DNA of 32,838 bases from Entamoeba invadens IP1. Its lineage: Eukaryota > Evosea > Mastigamoebida > Endamoebidae. The stretch spans positions 53,093 through 85,930 of the forward strand of contig NW_004440335.1 of the NCBI RefSeq assembly GCF_000330505.1, read 5' to 3'. Within the stretch, counting starts at the first letter, position 1. Each line of letters begins with the position of its first letter. Made by a program: the position numbers and the translations under genes. The notes beneath the pieces are model-generated. The model worked only from the letters and a program-made list of their open reading frames with translations, made no database searches and was not told the origin of the DNA. Below, piece by piece: positions 19,086 to 28,375 of this stretch.

Positions 19086-20831
19086 TTCAATTTATTTTTT
19101 TATGAAATGGTTCACTTCTATATTTTCATTTTAATAATAACACAGAACTGAAAGTTTTAAAAACAAATGTTTTTGTTATTTTTGATTTAAAATTAAACCA
19201 CTTTTAATCAAAATACGTTTGAAATGTTTATATTTCTTGTTTTAACACTTTATATAACAAACTAAAGAAATTCAAGTGGTTCAAAAATCAAGAAATTTAG
19301 TTAATTATTATTTTAACTTTTTTTAAAAAAGTTTTATATAAAATATCATCTCTCCAATTACTTTATTATCGAATTATCTTTGAAAATTATTTATTAAATT
19401 CAATAAAATAACAAGGTAATCAATCAGTAATAATCAAACAACTCTTTCTTTTTTTCTTCATTTCTTCAATGCATATTCTTTAACTGTTATGAATCGCTCA
19501 AGATTATATTCATAATTTGAGCGCCCAAACCTCCATGAATTTTGTTGATTTGAATACTATATAATGCTATTTAAACGTGAATCATCAATAAAGGTTGATC
19601 CATGGTCGTTATAATTTTAGTCCGTTCACAACATAGAGGCACTCTTTTTAAATAAAAGAGTCATAATGGTATTATAAATGTCGATTGTAATAAACGCTCT
19701 TATTTAAATATATTGCGTTGATATTTAAAGTTGTGATTGTTTGCTATTTAAGCAATGTTCATAAATTGTTTGAATATTATTCATAATTACCACGAGTATG
19801 TATCGGAAATGTGTATAGACTCTTTTGCATGTAGAAGAGTCATAGTGATGATATCGTGTTGGTTGTGGATTTGAATTGTAATATAAATCATGTAAATTTT
19901 CATTTACATGATTTGCCGACTCTTCAAAAGCCGGTTTATTATTGGGTGCTTATATTCTGTGTGGTTAATATTTTAATTGTTTAACAAGAAAAAACAACCT
20001 GTGTATAATATTTAAACAAAGCTTGCATGACCAAATGGGAAGGCGTTTAATTGACTTTAAATAATGATACAATGAAAAGAATATTTACAAATAATTTCTG
20101 CTACCCTCAAGTTAGTGACGCCTTCGAATGCGTGTTGTAAATTAAACATGTTTATTTTTTTGTCGTTTTAATATAATTTGCACACAACACATCAATTGTA
20201 TTATTCTTACTACACGTAAAGAATATTTTTGTTATTCTTGTTTTCATTTTTAGTTACATTGTCAATATTGTTTGTAGTATAAATTGGTTATTATCAATTT
20301 TCATTGTTTCCATTAATATGAATATGGAAACCATTTACAAGTTCTTTAGATTGAAGCTTATATTGTAACTGACTCCATTTGGTCGATAAGAAGATTTTTT
20401 TCGGTAGATAACTTCGTGATTAACTTTGAATGTTGTTGTTTCGAATTAATTGATGAGTTGGACTATCAAAATCTTGTTTATATATTATTTTTTATTTTTA
20501 ATTATCGTATTATTGATCAAATAATGGCACGATATACTATAAATAACATGTCGAAAAATAAAAATTTTGCATCTTTATATGCAATGTTTTGAATTATTTT
20601 GTGGTTTTATAAAATATTCAATGCTTGTGACTCATTAAATATTTTTTCTTTTACACAAGTTGGAACCCCAAAACACTTTATGAGAATCATGCAGTCTGTT
20701 CTTTAAATTAAAAAAATCAAAACAACTCTATTGTGTCTCTTTTTATCTATGTTATTTAGCCATTTTTATTGTATTTTTACTTAAATTTAAAAATAATTGT
20801 TTTATTTTAAAATTTTAAATTAAAAGTATTA
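19086..20831. other. non-coding region with hairpin cluster
   Basis: There is no open frame of interest on either strand. The first 400 bases and the last 900 are plain A/T-rich sequence. The segment 19497-19922 contains several perfect stem-loops and slightly higher complexity, and is listed separately. Confidence 0.55.
19497..19922. other. stem-loop-rich non-coding segment
   Basis: Four separate hairpins occur within 430 bases. CGCTCAA...TTGAGCG is near 19497. ACTCTTTT/AAAAGAGT is at 19641-19661. GACTCTT/AAGAGTC is at 19818-19841. A 13-bp perfect stem AAATCATGTAAAT/ATTTACATGATTT with a TTTC loop is at 19885-19914. The second and third hairpins are followed by similar words (CATAATGG and CATAGTGATG), suggesting duplication. 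No tRNA, snRNA or snoRNA signature was recognised. It could be a non-coding RNA locus or an old transposon interior. Confidence 0.35.
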
Positions 20832-21630
20832 CAGATACAGGAAAAACCAGGGAATAAATTATAAACCAGGGACCAGACTAAATTAAGCTGTTTTATTTTT
20901 GGTATATAGTTTCCTTGTTATGGAAAAATCCCCAAATAATCAGGTTTTTTGAGGATGTGTCGGTTTATTTTCAAAAAGAAGGGACCAAGTATAAAGAGAC
21001 ACACTGTTTTTTAAATAAAATAGAAAAAAACTAAAAATATGAAACCCTTAATTAATCATTCAGAGTTGTCTCATTTGTTAATGCCCAGCCGAGCCAAAGT
21101 AAAGTTTGTTTTTTATATTGATTTATCTTCTGTTGTAAGATACGTTTAATAAGCATCAATTATTTGCTGAATGTCTAACATTCTAATAATTTAGTTATTA
21201 TTTACTTTATTTTCATGAACCGCATGAGTCACTTTTAATGCTAAACAAAAAGTGACTCATCAAATCAAACGAATGAATAGAGAAGACTATGACGTCTTTT
21301 TGAAAAAATGAATGAACGATTTAATTGAATGGTTGTGTTGAAGTTAAACAAGGTTGAACAAAAGAATAGTATTTTATAATAAAACAATAATTAATAATAA
21401 TAAACTTACTATTATAACTCACATAAAGCTGTTGTTCATTCATACTTTATACAACACATTCATTTTTTTTCATCCCGTAAAATAACCGTTTTTAAGCCCA
21501 AATAATAAGAAAATTACACATTTGATTATATCTTTGCCCGTTTTATTGTATAAAATCCGCTTAATATTCAATAGTTATAATTAGTCTGGTCCCTGGTTTT
21601 TCCTGTGGTCCCTGTTAATTCCACTATCTG
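20832..21630. mobile_element. 799-bp non-autonomous Tc1/mariner-type element
   Basis: The left end CAGATA and right end TATCTG are flanked by TA on both sides (20830-20831 and 21631-21632). Inside both ends the words GGAAAAACCAGGGA and CCAGGGACCAGACTAA occur in inverted orientation. Repeated ACCAGGGA-type motifs (two on the left, two to three on the right) look like subterminal transposase-binding sites. Near the centre a perfect 13-bp hairpin ATGAGTCACTTTT/AAAAGTGACTCAT (21224-21260) makes the whole element roughly palindromic. No transposase open frame is present. Confidence 0.8.
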
Positions 21631-22249
21631 TAAGTAAAAAACTTTTTTGTATTTGAAATATACTATGTTGTTAACCTAAAGGTTTTAATTTTATAATATA
21701 TTTTAATTAATTGTAATATATTTACTATAGTCATGGTAAAAAAGGTTGTTGAGTAAAAATGGTTGTTGATTGAATAAAGGTTCGGTTTATTTTTGTATTT
21801 CAAGAAAAGTTACAAATTTCTTCGCATCATTGAAATAATATTGAAAATATGTTTTTGAGCAAATAAAACTATTTATAACAAAGGAGCGTATTTTTAAAAC
21901 AAATTGTTTTCTTCTCAATCTCAACATTTTTGTGTGTTGATTTTATAAAATGTATAACATTTTCAATTTTGAATCGAAAATTGTTTTTTTGTAATTCGAA
22001 AAACAAGTATAGTTCAATATAGTTAATATAGTTTCTGAAAAAATGAAAGTGCTTTTTTTTCACCATGTTCGAAAAATAGAACACAACCAAGGATAATCAT
22101 AAAAACGATAATTGACAGTATTACAATTGGTTGTCAATTGTATAACATTAAGAGCTGTTTATTGAACATTATAGATATTACATTATTCATAATCATTGTT
22201 GTTTATCAAAAAAAGAAAATGAAAGTGTTTTTTTTCACCCCCTTTCATT

Positions 22250-22387
22250 TTTTGAGTAAAATAAGAAANNNNNNNNNNNNNNNNNNNNNNNNNNNNNNNN
22301 NNNNNNNNNNNNNNNNNNNNNNNNNNNNNNNNNNNNNNNNNNNNNNNNNNNNNNNNNNNNNNNNNNNNTTTTGAGTAAAATAAGAAA
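22250..22387. other. assembly gap flanked by a 19-base identical overlap
   Basis: Positions 22269-22368 are exactly 100 N, a conventional placeholder for a gap of unknown size. The 19 bases before the gap (22250-22268) and the 19 after it (22369-22387) are identical, TTTTGAGTAAAATAAGAAA. Either the two contigs overlap here and no sequence is missing, or a tandem or near-tandem repeat collapsed. Confidence 0.8.
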
Positions 22388-22739
22388 TGAAATTGAAAAA
22401 TTATATCATTGTTAAATTTGAGTACTCCTCTTTATTACAAACGACATTTGTATTGGAAGCAAACTATACACAATCATGAGTATCAAAGTTATGGTCACAC
22501 AATCGTTTTTTAAATTTATTTTCTTGATAACATGAAAAATAGAAAATAAAGAGTCAATTGCTACATAAAAAAACAGGAAATCACCCAATAAGTATAAAAA
22601 TATATTGCGATTAGATGTCAAATTGTTGGGAAAGAATAAAGATAATTTTTCGAAACACTTCAAATTATAATTATTAATAAAATTAACCATTAATTATAAT
22701 AGAAACGATAAATACAGCTGGTTTCAGAACTCAATAATC

Positions 22740-23864
22740 ATGTCCAAACCACAGCGAAACCCCGCTTCAAAAAAATTGGATTTGAGCGTGTTGCGCCACA
22801 GTACCAAATCAGGTCGTGGCTGTGATTTATTAGATTTCTGTGAAACCCATGCAACAGAAATCATGGAATGTCTAACACTCCAACAACAAATGAAATTGTT
22901 GAGAAGTGAAAAATGGCTTGAAAAGGGTTCAATTGAAACGAAAGCCAAAGTGTTGGGTGTCTCACCCTCGACGGCCCACCTCAACAACTTGTATGACGAT
23001 GTCGAAGGGAAGTCTGGAAGAAAACGAGAAATTAATCAATCGAGGATGCCGTTGTTGTTAGAAACAATTCGAGAAAGACAAAACACCACCAAACCAATTA
23101 CCACTAAAGAGATGGGAAATGTTGTAGAAGGAGTTGTTGGGAAGAAAGTATCAAAAAGAACCATCGCAAACAGTTTGAGAAGGGAGGGTTTAATTAAGAA
23201 GATTGCAAAACCAATGGATAAAGAGAGAGCTGAGCTGAGTAAAGATGAGTTAAGAAGCTATGAAACTAGAGCTGTTGATTTGTTGAACAATGACAAACAA
23301 TATGCCGGCGAAAGAGTTGTCCACTTGAATGGAGTTAAACCCTCCCTCCTTATCAACATGGACGAAAGTGGTTATTGTCCATTTGTGGACTCAAAAAGGA
23401 GCAACTTTTATGTTGACGACAACTATGACTACACCAACTCTTACTCTGTTGATCGCTCTCAAAAACGCATAACACTGATTGCAGGAATATTTGCCAACAA
23501 CACCACGCTGAAACCAATGATCATACTATCAAACTTGACAATGAAAAATGAAATCGACAGATACATAGACAGAGATGATGTTGAAATTGCATATCAACGC
23601 AAATCCTTCATTACGGAAGACATATACACGTTGTGGCTTGAAAGATGTCTTAAACCAGAACTGGAATTAAGAAGAAAAAATTGCCCACAAGAATGGGCGG
23701 TTTTAATACAAGACAAGTGTGTTAGCCACATTAAAGACGGTGCTAGAAAGTGGCTGTTCGAAAATAAAGTGGCTTTATTATTATTGTGCCCACACAGTAG
23801 CCACTTGTCTCAGCCACTGGACGTCGTCATATTTGGCGTTCAAAAAGTTTGTTTTTTATTATGA
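22740..23864 (+). CDS. pogo/jerky-type DDE transposase, main fragment
   Basis: 374 residues from the ATG at 22740. Residues ~64-80 (SIETKAKVLGVSPSTAH) and ~138-151 (SKRTIANSLRREGL) look like two helix-turn-helix segments for binding the transposon ends. The catalytic triad is visible: D208 in NMDESG, D325 in IQDKCVSH and D361 in HLSQPLDV. There are 35 residues between the last two, the DD35D arrangement of DDE_1 (pogo/Tigger/jerky) transposases. The usual Asn after the second Asp is Lys here. The frame stops at 23862-23864 just after FGVQK, where family members continue; a second in-frame ORF follows at 23949. The stop lies downstream of GTTTGT (23847), the Entamoeba 5' splice consensus. An intron is therefore possible, but no standard TAG acceptor restores the frame. 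Confidence 0.85.
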   Translation: MSKPQRNPASKKLDLSVLRHSTKSGRGCDLLDFCETHATEIMECLTLQQQMKLLRSEKWLEKGSIETKAKVLGVSPSTAHLNNLYDDVEGKSGRKREINQSRMPLLLETIRERQNTTKPITTKEMGNVVEGVVGKKVSKRTIANSLRREGLIKKIAKPMDKERAELSKDELRSYETRAVDLLNNDKQYAGERVVHLNGVKPSLLINMDESGYCPFVDSKRSNFYVDDNYDYTNSYSVDRSQKRITLIAGIFANNTTLKPMIILSNLTMKNEIDRYIDRDDVEIAYQRKSFITEDIYTLWLERCLKPELELRRKNCPQEWAVLIQDKCVSHIKDGARKWLFENKVALLLLCPHSSHLSQPLDVVIFGVQKVCFLL

Positions 23865-23948
23865 GAGAAATTACTGAAATAATATTATTATTCAAAGCCG
23901 TTATAAGTCTTGTTAACATGTTTACTTTTCTTTTATTGTTATTGACAT

Positions 23949-24413
23949 ATGAGAGCAATGGGTTCTTCGGTAGTTTCTCGACTTGTTGGTATGAAGTACC
24001 CCGTTGGTGTTATGTCTCAAAAGGATGATGTTGAAGATGAAGTCAAGAAAGCTACAAAGCGAAGAAAAATGGAAATTTTAGAACTCAAGGATCAAGATGG
24101 TGCAATAGATGCTGCTAAGTTGGAAGAGTTGTCTGTTTGTATGGTCACAAAAAGAGTCGTTGAAATCATTCAATCGTTCAAAATTGCCTGCGTAAACAAC
24201 AACAACACCTCAGCCTTTCACATGTGTGGTTACGTAAAAAAGCCAATTGGAAAAGAAAAAGAGGGTACTTATGATGTCAGAATTTTCTACTGTAGGGAGT
24301 ATGCCTTCAGAATACGAGAGTTTTTGGGCGAACAGGTTTGTGTAGTTCCTGTTGCCTTTCCTGGAAGAAGAAGCAACTTAAACATTGATAAAAACGAAGG
24401 CACTTCAAAATGA
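23949..24413 (+). CDS. transposase C-terminal fragment
   Basis: 154 residues in the same reading frame as the preceding fragment, separated by 84 bases with stops. IIQSFKIACVNNNNTSAFHMCGY corresponds to the 'SF..A...N...AF..AG' segment that follows the DDE core in pogo/jerky transposases, so it belongs to the same protein. The segment KKATKRRK near the start could be a nuclear localisation signal. It is either exon 2 of a spliced transposase or the remainder after a disabling mutation. One frame-preserving acceptor (AAG ending at 23996) would fuse FGVQK to YPVGV, but AAG is not the usual Entamoeba acceptor. Confidence 0.65.
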   Translation: MRAMGSSVVSRLVGMKYPVGVMSQKDDVEDEVKKATKRRKMEILELKDQDGAIDAAKLEELSVCMVTKRVVEIIQSFKIACVNNNNTSAFHMCGYVKKPIGKEKEGTYDVRIFYCREYAFRIREFLGEQVCVVPVAFPGRRSNLNIDKNEGTSK

Positions 24414-26653
24414 TTGAAAATTTGTGTTATGTTTGATTTATTTTTTGACTATTTTCTGATAATTTCAATTTAAGTTGGGCTGACCTGTAAGATTAATTAA
24501 AGTACACAAGTTCAAAAGGAATTCAAAATGAAATTTATTTTTATTCTTCAATCATTGTTAATATTATTTAAGTTTAAAAAAATAAAAATATGGTTTTAAA
24601 AACGTCTTTTTGATACAATTGTCAAATTATGACATCTTGTAACCTTTAAGTTTTTACAGATCAACTCTGATTTTTACATATTTAACAGATCAATTAAACT
24701 GATATTTTTTATTATTTAATCGCGTTTAAGTAACAACTGCATTTTCCTTAATTATTATAACATCGACAATCTTTTTTTTCACGACTGCTTATTATTGTTT
24801 GTTTTTTTTATTTCTCTTTATTCAATGTGTTTATCGATAGCTTTATTTGCTTAAGTTGAACAAATACTGGTTGTCAAAAAGGTAGAATTGTGGAGTTTGT
24901 TTACGTTTTGTTAATACAGAAAGTGTTGACCGTATAGGTTTAGCGTTTCTTTTGATGATTGGCTTTTTACTTGTTTAAAGCATAAAATACTCTTGCCATT
25001 GACTAGAGCATTCATCTAATTGAAACTTTTATCATCTTTTTGTTATTGTTTTTTGTTATTGTTTATAAATGAGAAGAAATCTTTTTTCCCTTCATTTTCT
25101 ATTTATTTTTTTTTTCGTTTTGATTTGAATAATATGTTCTTTTTCGTTCTGTTTGAAGGGAAAACAACTTCAATTAAAGGTACACTATAAGTGTAAATTT
25201 TATTGAAATGTAAAAATAAACCGAACCTTTATTCAATCAACAACCATTTTTACTCAACAACCTTTTTTACCATGACTATAATCTTTTTTTCTTTTCAAGT
25301 CTTTTTTGTTGTTAATTAATTTTATATTACAGGAGGGTAACTGAACATATAAATTTACAACTGAATCCTAAACATACTCTTAATTTGCTATGATTAGCTT
25401 TTAATAATCTAAATATCGGTGAACCACATTTTTATCCCCAAAAACATTAAACATTTTTGGAACTATTCTGAAAACACATCTTGAAAAAAATAATAAAAAG
25501 AGAACAAACAAAAAAATCAATTGAAAACGTGTTTTGTGATGATTTTCCATGTAATTACAAACATTTTTAAAAGAGATTTTTAATAAATTCGCGCTTGATC
25601 AATAATGTCCAAAACAAAAAACTAGCACTTGGGAATGTGGATATCGAATTGTTGAAGTTTTGTACAAATTAAGTCTTGGATATGAATTTGAAAACTGTTT
25701 ATTTTATGAAGAAGACTCTTTTTATTTTTTCAGTGAATGGTTCTGTACAAATTATGTAACAATATATCAACACAACGTGTGATCATTACTCAGTCGGTTT
25801 ACTTATAAGTTTCAACATTGAACCGTTGTTAAATAAGACAAGTAATATTGTTTTTTGTTAAATTTGGTTATATTACTTTTATTAATTATATTGAAATTTT
25901 TAATCATTGTTTACCCCATTTGTTCATGGAACAATAAAAAAATTGAACCAATCAATTGGTATTATTAAAAACACTATGTTTAAAATTCAGTTGTGTTTTT
26001 ATATGTTCAGTTACACCCCTGTAATGTGTTTTTTTAAATACTAAAGTAACTTTTATTCGAAAAGACAAGATATAATTATAAAATTGTCTATAAAAAAAAT
26101 CACAACAAATTTATCGTGTTTTAATTATTCCAACCTATTTATTTAACAAAACAATGAATTAATTTTTTATTACAAAACAATTATTACAATAACAAGGATA
26201 ATAACGTTGTTGTATAAAAAACATTAAATAAACAACAACACTTTATATTTTTATAGAGTCAGTATTTTCATTGGTTAGAGCAAACAAGTGACACAACAAA
26301 GTAAATATCATGAATGTATTTTTATTTCTTAATTAAAAATGTTTACAGTCGGGGGAGTGAGGGGCTTGACCTATTGTTTTATTATCTTTTTTACTATACA
26401 GAGTTATCCCTGTTCTATTTTAAAAATAACAAAAACTATAAATAATTTAAAAAATTTCAAAGAAAAAGGTTCTTAGCTTATCCAAAATCAAATGATACGT
26501 TTTTTAAAAAGAAAAGGTTAACAACCTTAGTGTTATGAAGAAAATTGAATGGCTTATTTCTATTGTTCGAAATAACCAAGAATTAATTTACAAAGCTTCA
26601 ATTATTTTGTTTCTATAACAGCAAAAAAATAACTTCTTTCTACAAAAACAGGA
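24414..26653. other. transposon-derived non-coding region
   Basis: No gene. This covers the right arm of the 3.55-kb transposon, a complete 692-bp element (25330-26021), and the left arm of the 1.1-kb element starting at 26346. Confidence 0.6.
25330..26021. mobile_element. 692-bp non-autonomous Tc1/mariner-type element
   Basis: The left end CAGGAGGGTAACTGAACATA and the reverse complement of the right end, CAGGGGTGTAACTGAACATA, match at 18 of 20. The match continues for about 37 bases to ACAACTGAAT. TA flanks both sides (25328-25329 and 26022-26023). The interior is non-coding. It lies 50 bp from the end of the 3.55-kb transposon. Confidence 0.85.
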
Positions 26654-27444
26654 TTTCCTTTGGCAATAATAGACAAGTTGTTCCTCACACAAGCCAACTC
26701 GTCTCACCATTTGGCTTGTGTATTCGGAGTTGTTAAAATACTAGCTTACTGAATACTCTGACAATTGAAATCAATTGACGCCAATTCCGCAGTAACTGAA
26801 GACTTGAATTGATTTTTGGATGAGAAAACATAGTGATAGTGATGGCAGATCATGACAAGTTCTGAGAGAACAAGGAGAACCGAGAGAGAGTATTTGTATT
26901 TCCATTGCTCGTCATACCAAAAAGGTGTTGGGAACATTAGAGAGCAAAGCAACAATAACATTATTATTGCATCATATAAGCGTTCTGGAGTTGTTGGAGT
27001 CAATATTGGCAAGATCAAAAGAATGTTCGTTTCTATAAAAGAGGCTTCCCGATTGTTACAGGAAGCCAATGGTGTTTATACCAGAGAACACTTGGAATCG
27101 TTTGTTATTCCGCCTAGACCAACATATTTGGTCAAATCCGAAGAGGAAAGTTTACCTCGGAATATCCAAGAGCTGAACCAACAACGAGAGCCATATCAAA
27201 CAAGAAGACTAACGCCTACCGATGACATAATTGAGAACTAACAACTAACAAACACCAAAGTCATTTTTAATACAATTTCAAGTTCTGACTTTATGCTAAT
27301 GATGAACCAATACTTTTATGGTTTATAAACTATAACTTATAAGTCATGGTTGTGTTTTTAAATAGAACATTAAAAATAGTTTTTATTTAAATATAGTAAA
27401 TAAACCATTAAAAGTATAGGTCAATCCCCTCACTCCCCCTACTG
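26346..27444 (+). mobile_element. 1.1-kb decayed Tc1/mariner/pogo-type transposon
   Basis: The 29-bp ends (26346-26374 and 27416-27444 inverted) differ at only two positions. They begin CAGTCGGGGGAGTGAGGGG on the left and CAGTAGGGGGAGTGAGGGG from the right. TA flanks both sides (26344-26345 and 27445-27446). The interior contains remnants of a DDE transposase. The G-rich termini are distinct from those of every other element in the window, so this is a separate family. Confidence 0.88.
26654..27241 (+). pseudogene. degenerate pogo-type transposase remnant
   Basis: The frame from 26654 reads LFLTQANSSHHLACVFGVVK, recognisable as the third catalytic motif of DDE_1 transposases ('NSSH.LQPLD..VFG..K') with the QPLD core, including the catalytic Asp, deleted. 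A stop follows at 26750-26752 and several more come after it. In the same frame, 26852-27241 encodes a 129-residue piece with NNNIIIASYKRSGVV, matching the 'N...ASF..AGI' segment downstream of the core. Everything upstream of the third motif is missing. The remnant is inactive and lies wholly inside the 1.1-kb element. Confidence 0.7.
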
Positions 27445-27497
27445 TATATATAAAATCAATAATCATTTTTAAATAAAAAAGAGATCAATTCTACACG

Positions 27498-27745
27498 AGG
27501 GAGACACCACAAAGTGTGAATTGTCAAAAGTAGCTATCGATGCCTCCGATAAGCGAGATCTCCCACCGGAAGTTGGCCCGGTGGCTGGATAGGGTCTGGT
27601 AAACCCTAAAGGCAATCTCCCAGGAAGAGAAAGTCAAGCCTTGTCACCTCGGATTTTCGCCGTTCCAGCAAGTCCCAACTCTGCATTTTCAAAGGCTTTG
27701 AAGGAAACTCTCTGAACTTAGAGAGTCAGATTGTCTCTCCATTTT
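27498..27745. ncRNA. GC-rich, hairpin-rich block; candidate structured RNA
   Basis: This ~250-bp segment is far richer in G+C than its surroundings and contains short perfect stem-loops. CCACCGG/CCGGTGG is at 27563-27584, TAGGGT/ACCCTA at 27590-27608, TTCAAAG/CTTTGAA near 27687, and ACTCTCT/AGAGAGT at 27707-27726. All three frames of the plus strand are interrupted within it. I do not recognise 5S, tRNA, SRP, RNase P or a spliceosomal RNA. It might be a non-coding RNA gene, a fragment of one carried with the adjacent pseudogene, or a degraded coding segment. The strand is undecided. Confidence 0.3.
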
Positions 27746-27842
27746 ATTCTCAAAACAAATTCTTGCCATTTGAATATCACAGGACCGCTATTTGACTTTG
27801 GTTTGAATAAAACTTGGTAATACCAGGGCAAAGATTTGGGTT

Positions 27843-28375
27843 ATAATTGATACCACAAAATCCAACAATTTCAGCAAGGAAGTCACAGATATTTTCGACA
27901 CATGCAGACAACCAGCCTGGCGTGCTCATCCAAGTCTTTGAGGGCGAGGCATCAATGACATCACATTGCAACCTGCTTGGAAAGTTTGGGTTGTTTGGTA
28001 TCTTATTAGCACCATGTGGAGTCTCATAGTTGAAGTCACATTTGACACAAATGTAAATGAGATATTAAATGTGTCAGCTGAAAACGAAACAATAAATAAG
28101 AAGACTCTCAAAGGAACAGTTAGACAAGATGGTTGCAGACGCAAAAGAGTTCAAGGCGGAAGACGACAAGATGATAACTATTGAGGCTAAAAATCGACAC
28201 TCCCCTTCTGCTACTGTGTAATAACAGAGTGAACGAGCATTTTTTAATGATATCAACAGAAGATAATGCAGCAATCGAGGCTGATGTCAAAGACGTACTT
28301 GAGTTGTAAATTGACAAGAACCAATCAGCACCAAAAGTCCATGTGTTTATACAAAAACTCGATGCGTTGTTCTTA
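27843..28375 (+). pseudogene. HSP70 pseudogene (substrate-binding domain only)
   Basis: Three frame-shifted pieces line up in order with the C-terminal half of HSP70. The first, in frame 1 from about 27847, reads [18 protein letters not shown] then [11 protein letters not shown], and ends at a stop at 28027-28029. The second, in frame 3, reads VEVTFDTNVNEILNVSAEN. The third, back in frame 1 from 28129, reads MVADAKEFKAEDDKM. A further piece reads STEDNAAIEADVKDVLEL*IDKNQSAPK. These correspond to the beta-sandwich substrate-binding domain and the helical lid. The ATPase domain is absent, since upstream sequence is the GC-rich block and then a transposon. There are at least two frameshifts and two stops. 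The piece is a 5'-truncated copy; which HSP70 paralogue (cytosolic or ER) cannot be told. Confidence 0.85.

Larger units (their letters stand above)
21728..25278 (+). mobile_element. 3.55-kb pogo-type DNA transposon with 67-bp perfect inverted ends
   Basis: Positions 21728-21794 are the exact reverse complement of 25212-25278, starting TAGTCATGGTAAAAAAGG. TA flanks both sides (21726-21727 and 25279-25280). The only coding region is the DD35D transposase (22740-24413), roughly centred. About 1 kb of non-coding sequence lies to its left, including a run of 100 N, and about 0.8 kb to its right. Identical long ends suggest recent movement, while the split transposase suggests this copy may be inactive or spliced. 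The element is longer than most pogo relatives. Confidence 0.85.

Noticed and set aside
22138..22374. 78-codon open frame running into the N gap
   Set aside because: Half of it is N; the rest is low complexity within the transposon's non-coding arm.
23847..23973. Intron with GTTTGT donor and TAG acceptor in the transposase
   Set aside because: The 127-base excision would shift the reading frame away from the downstream fragment, so it is not proposed as the splice form.
27541..27680. Possible 5S, SRP or RNase P RNA in the GC-rich block
   Set aside because: I looked for their conserved cores and could not find a convincing match, so only a generic structured-RNA candidate is reported.
27777..28317. 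Several minus-strand open frames of 60-72 codons
   Set aside because: They are shadows of the HSP70 pseudogene on the plus strand, whose frames match a known family.
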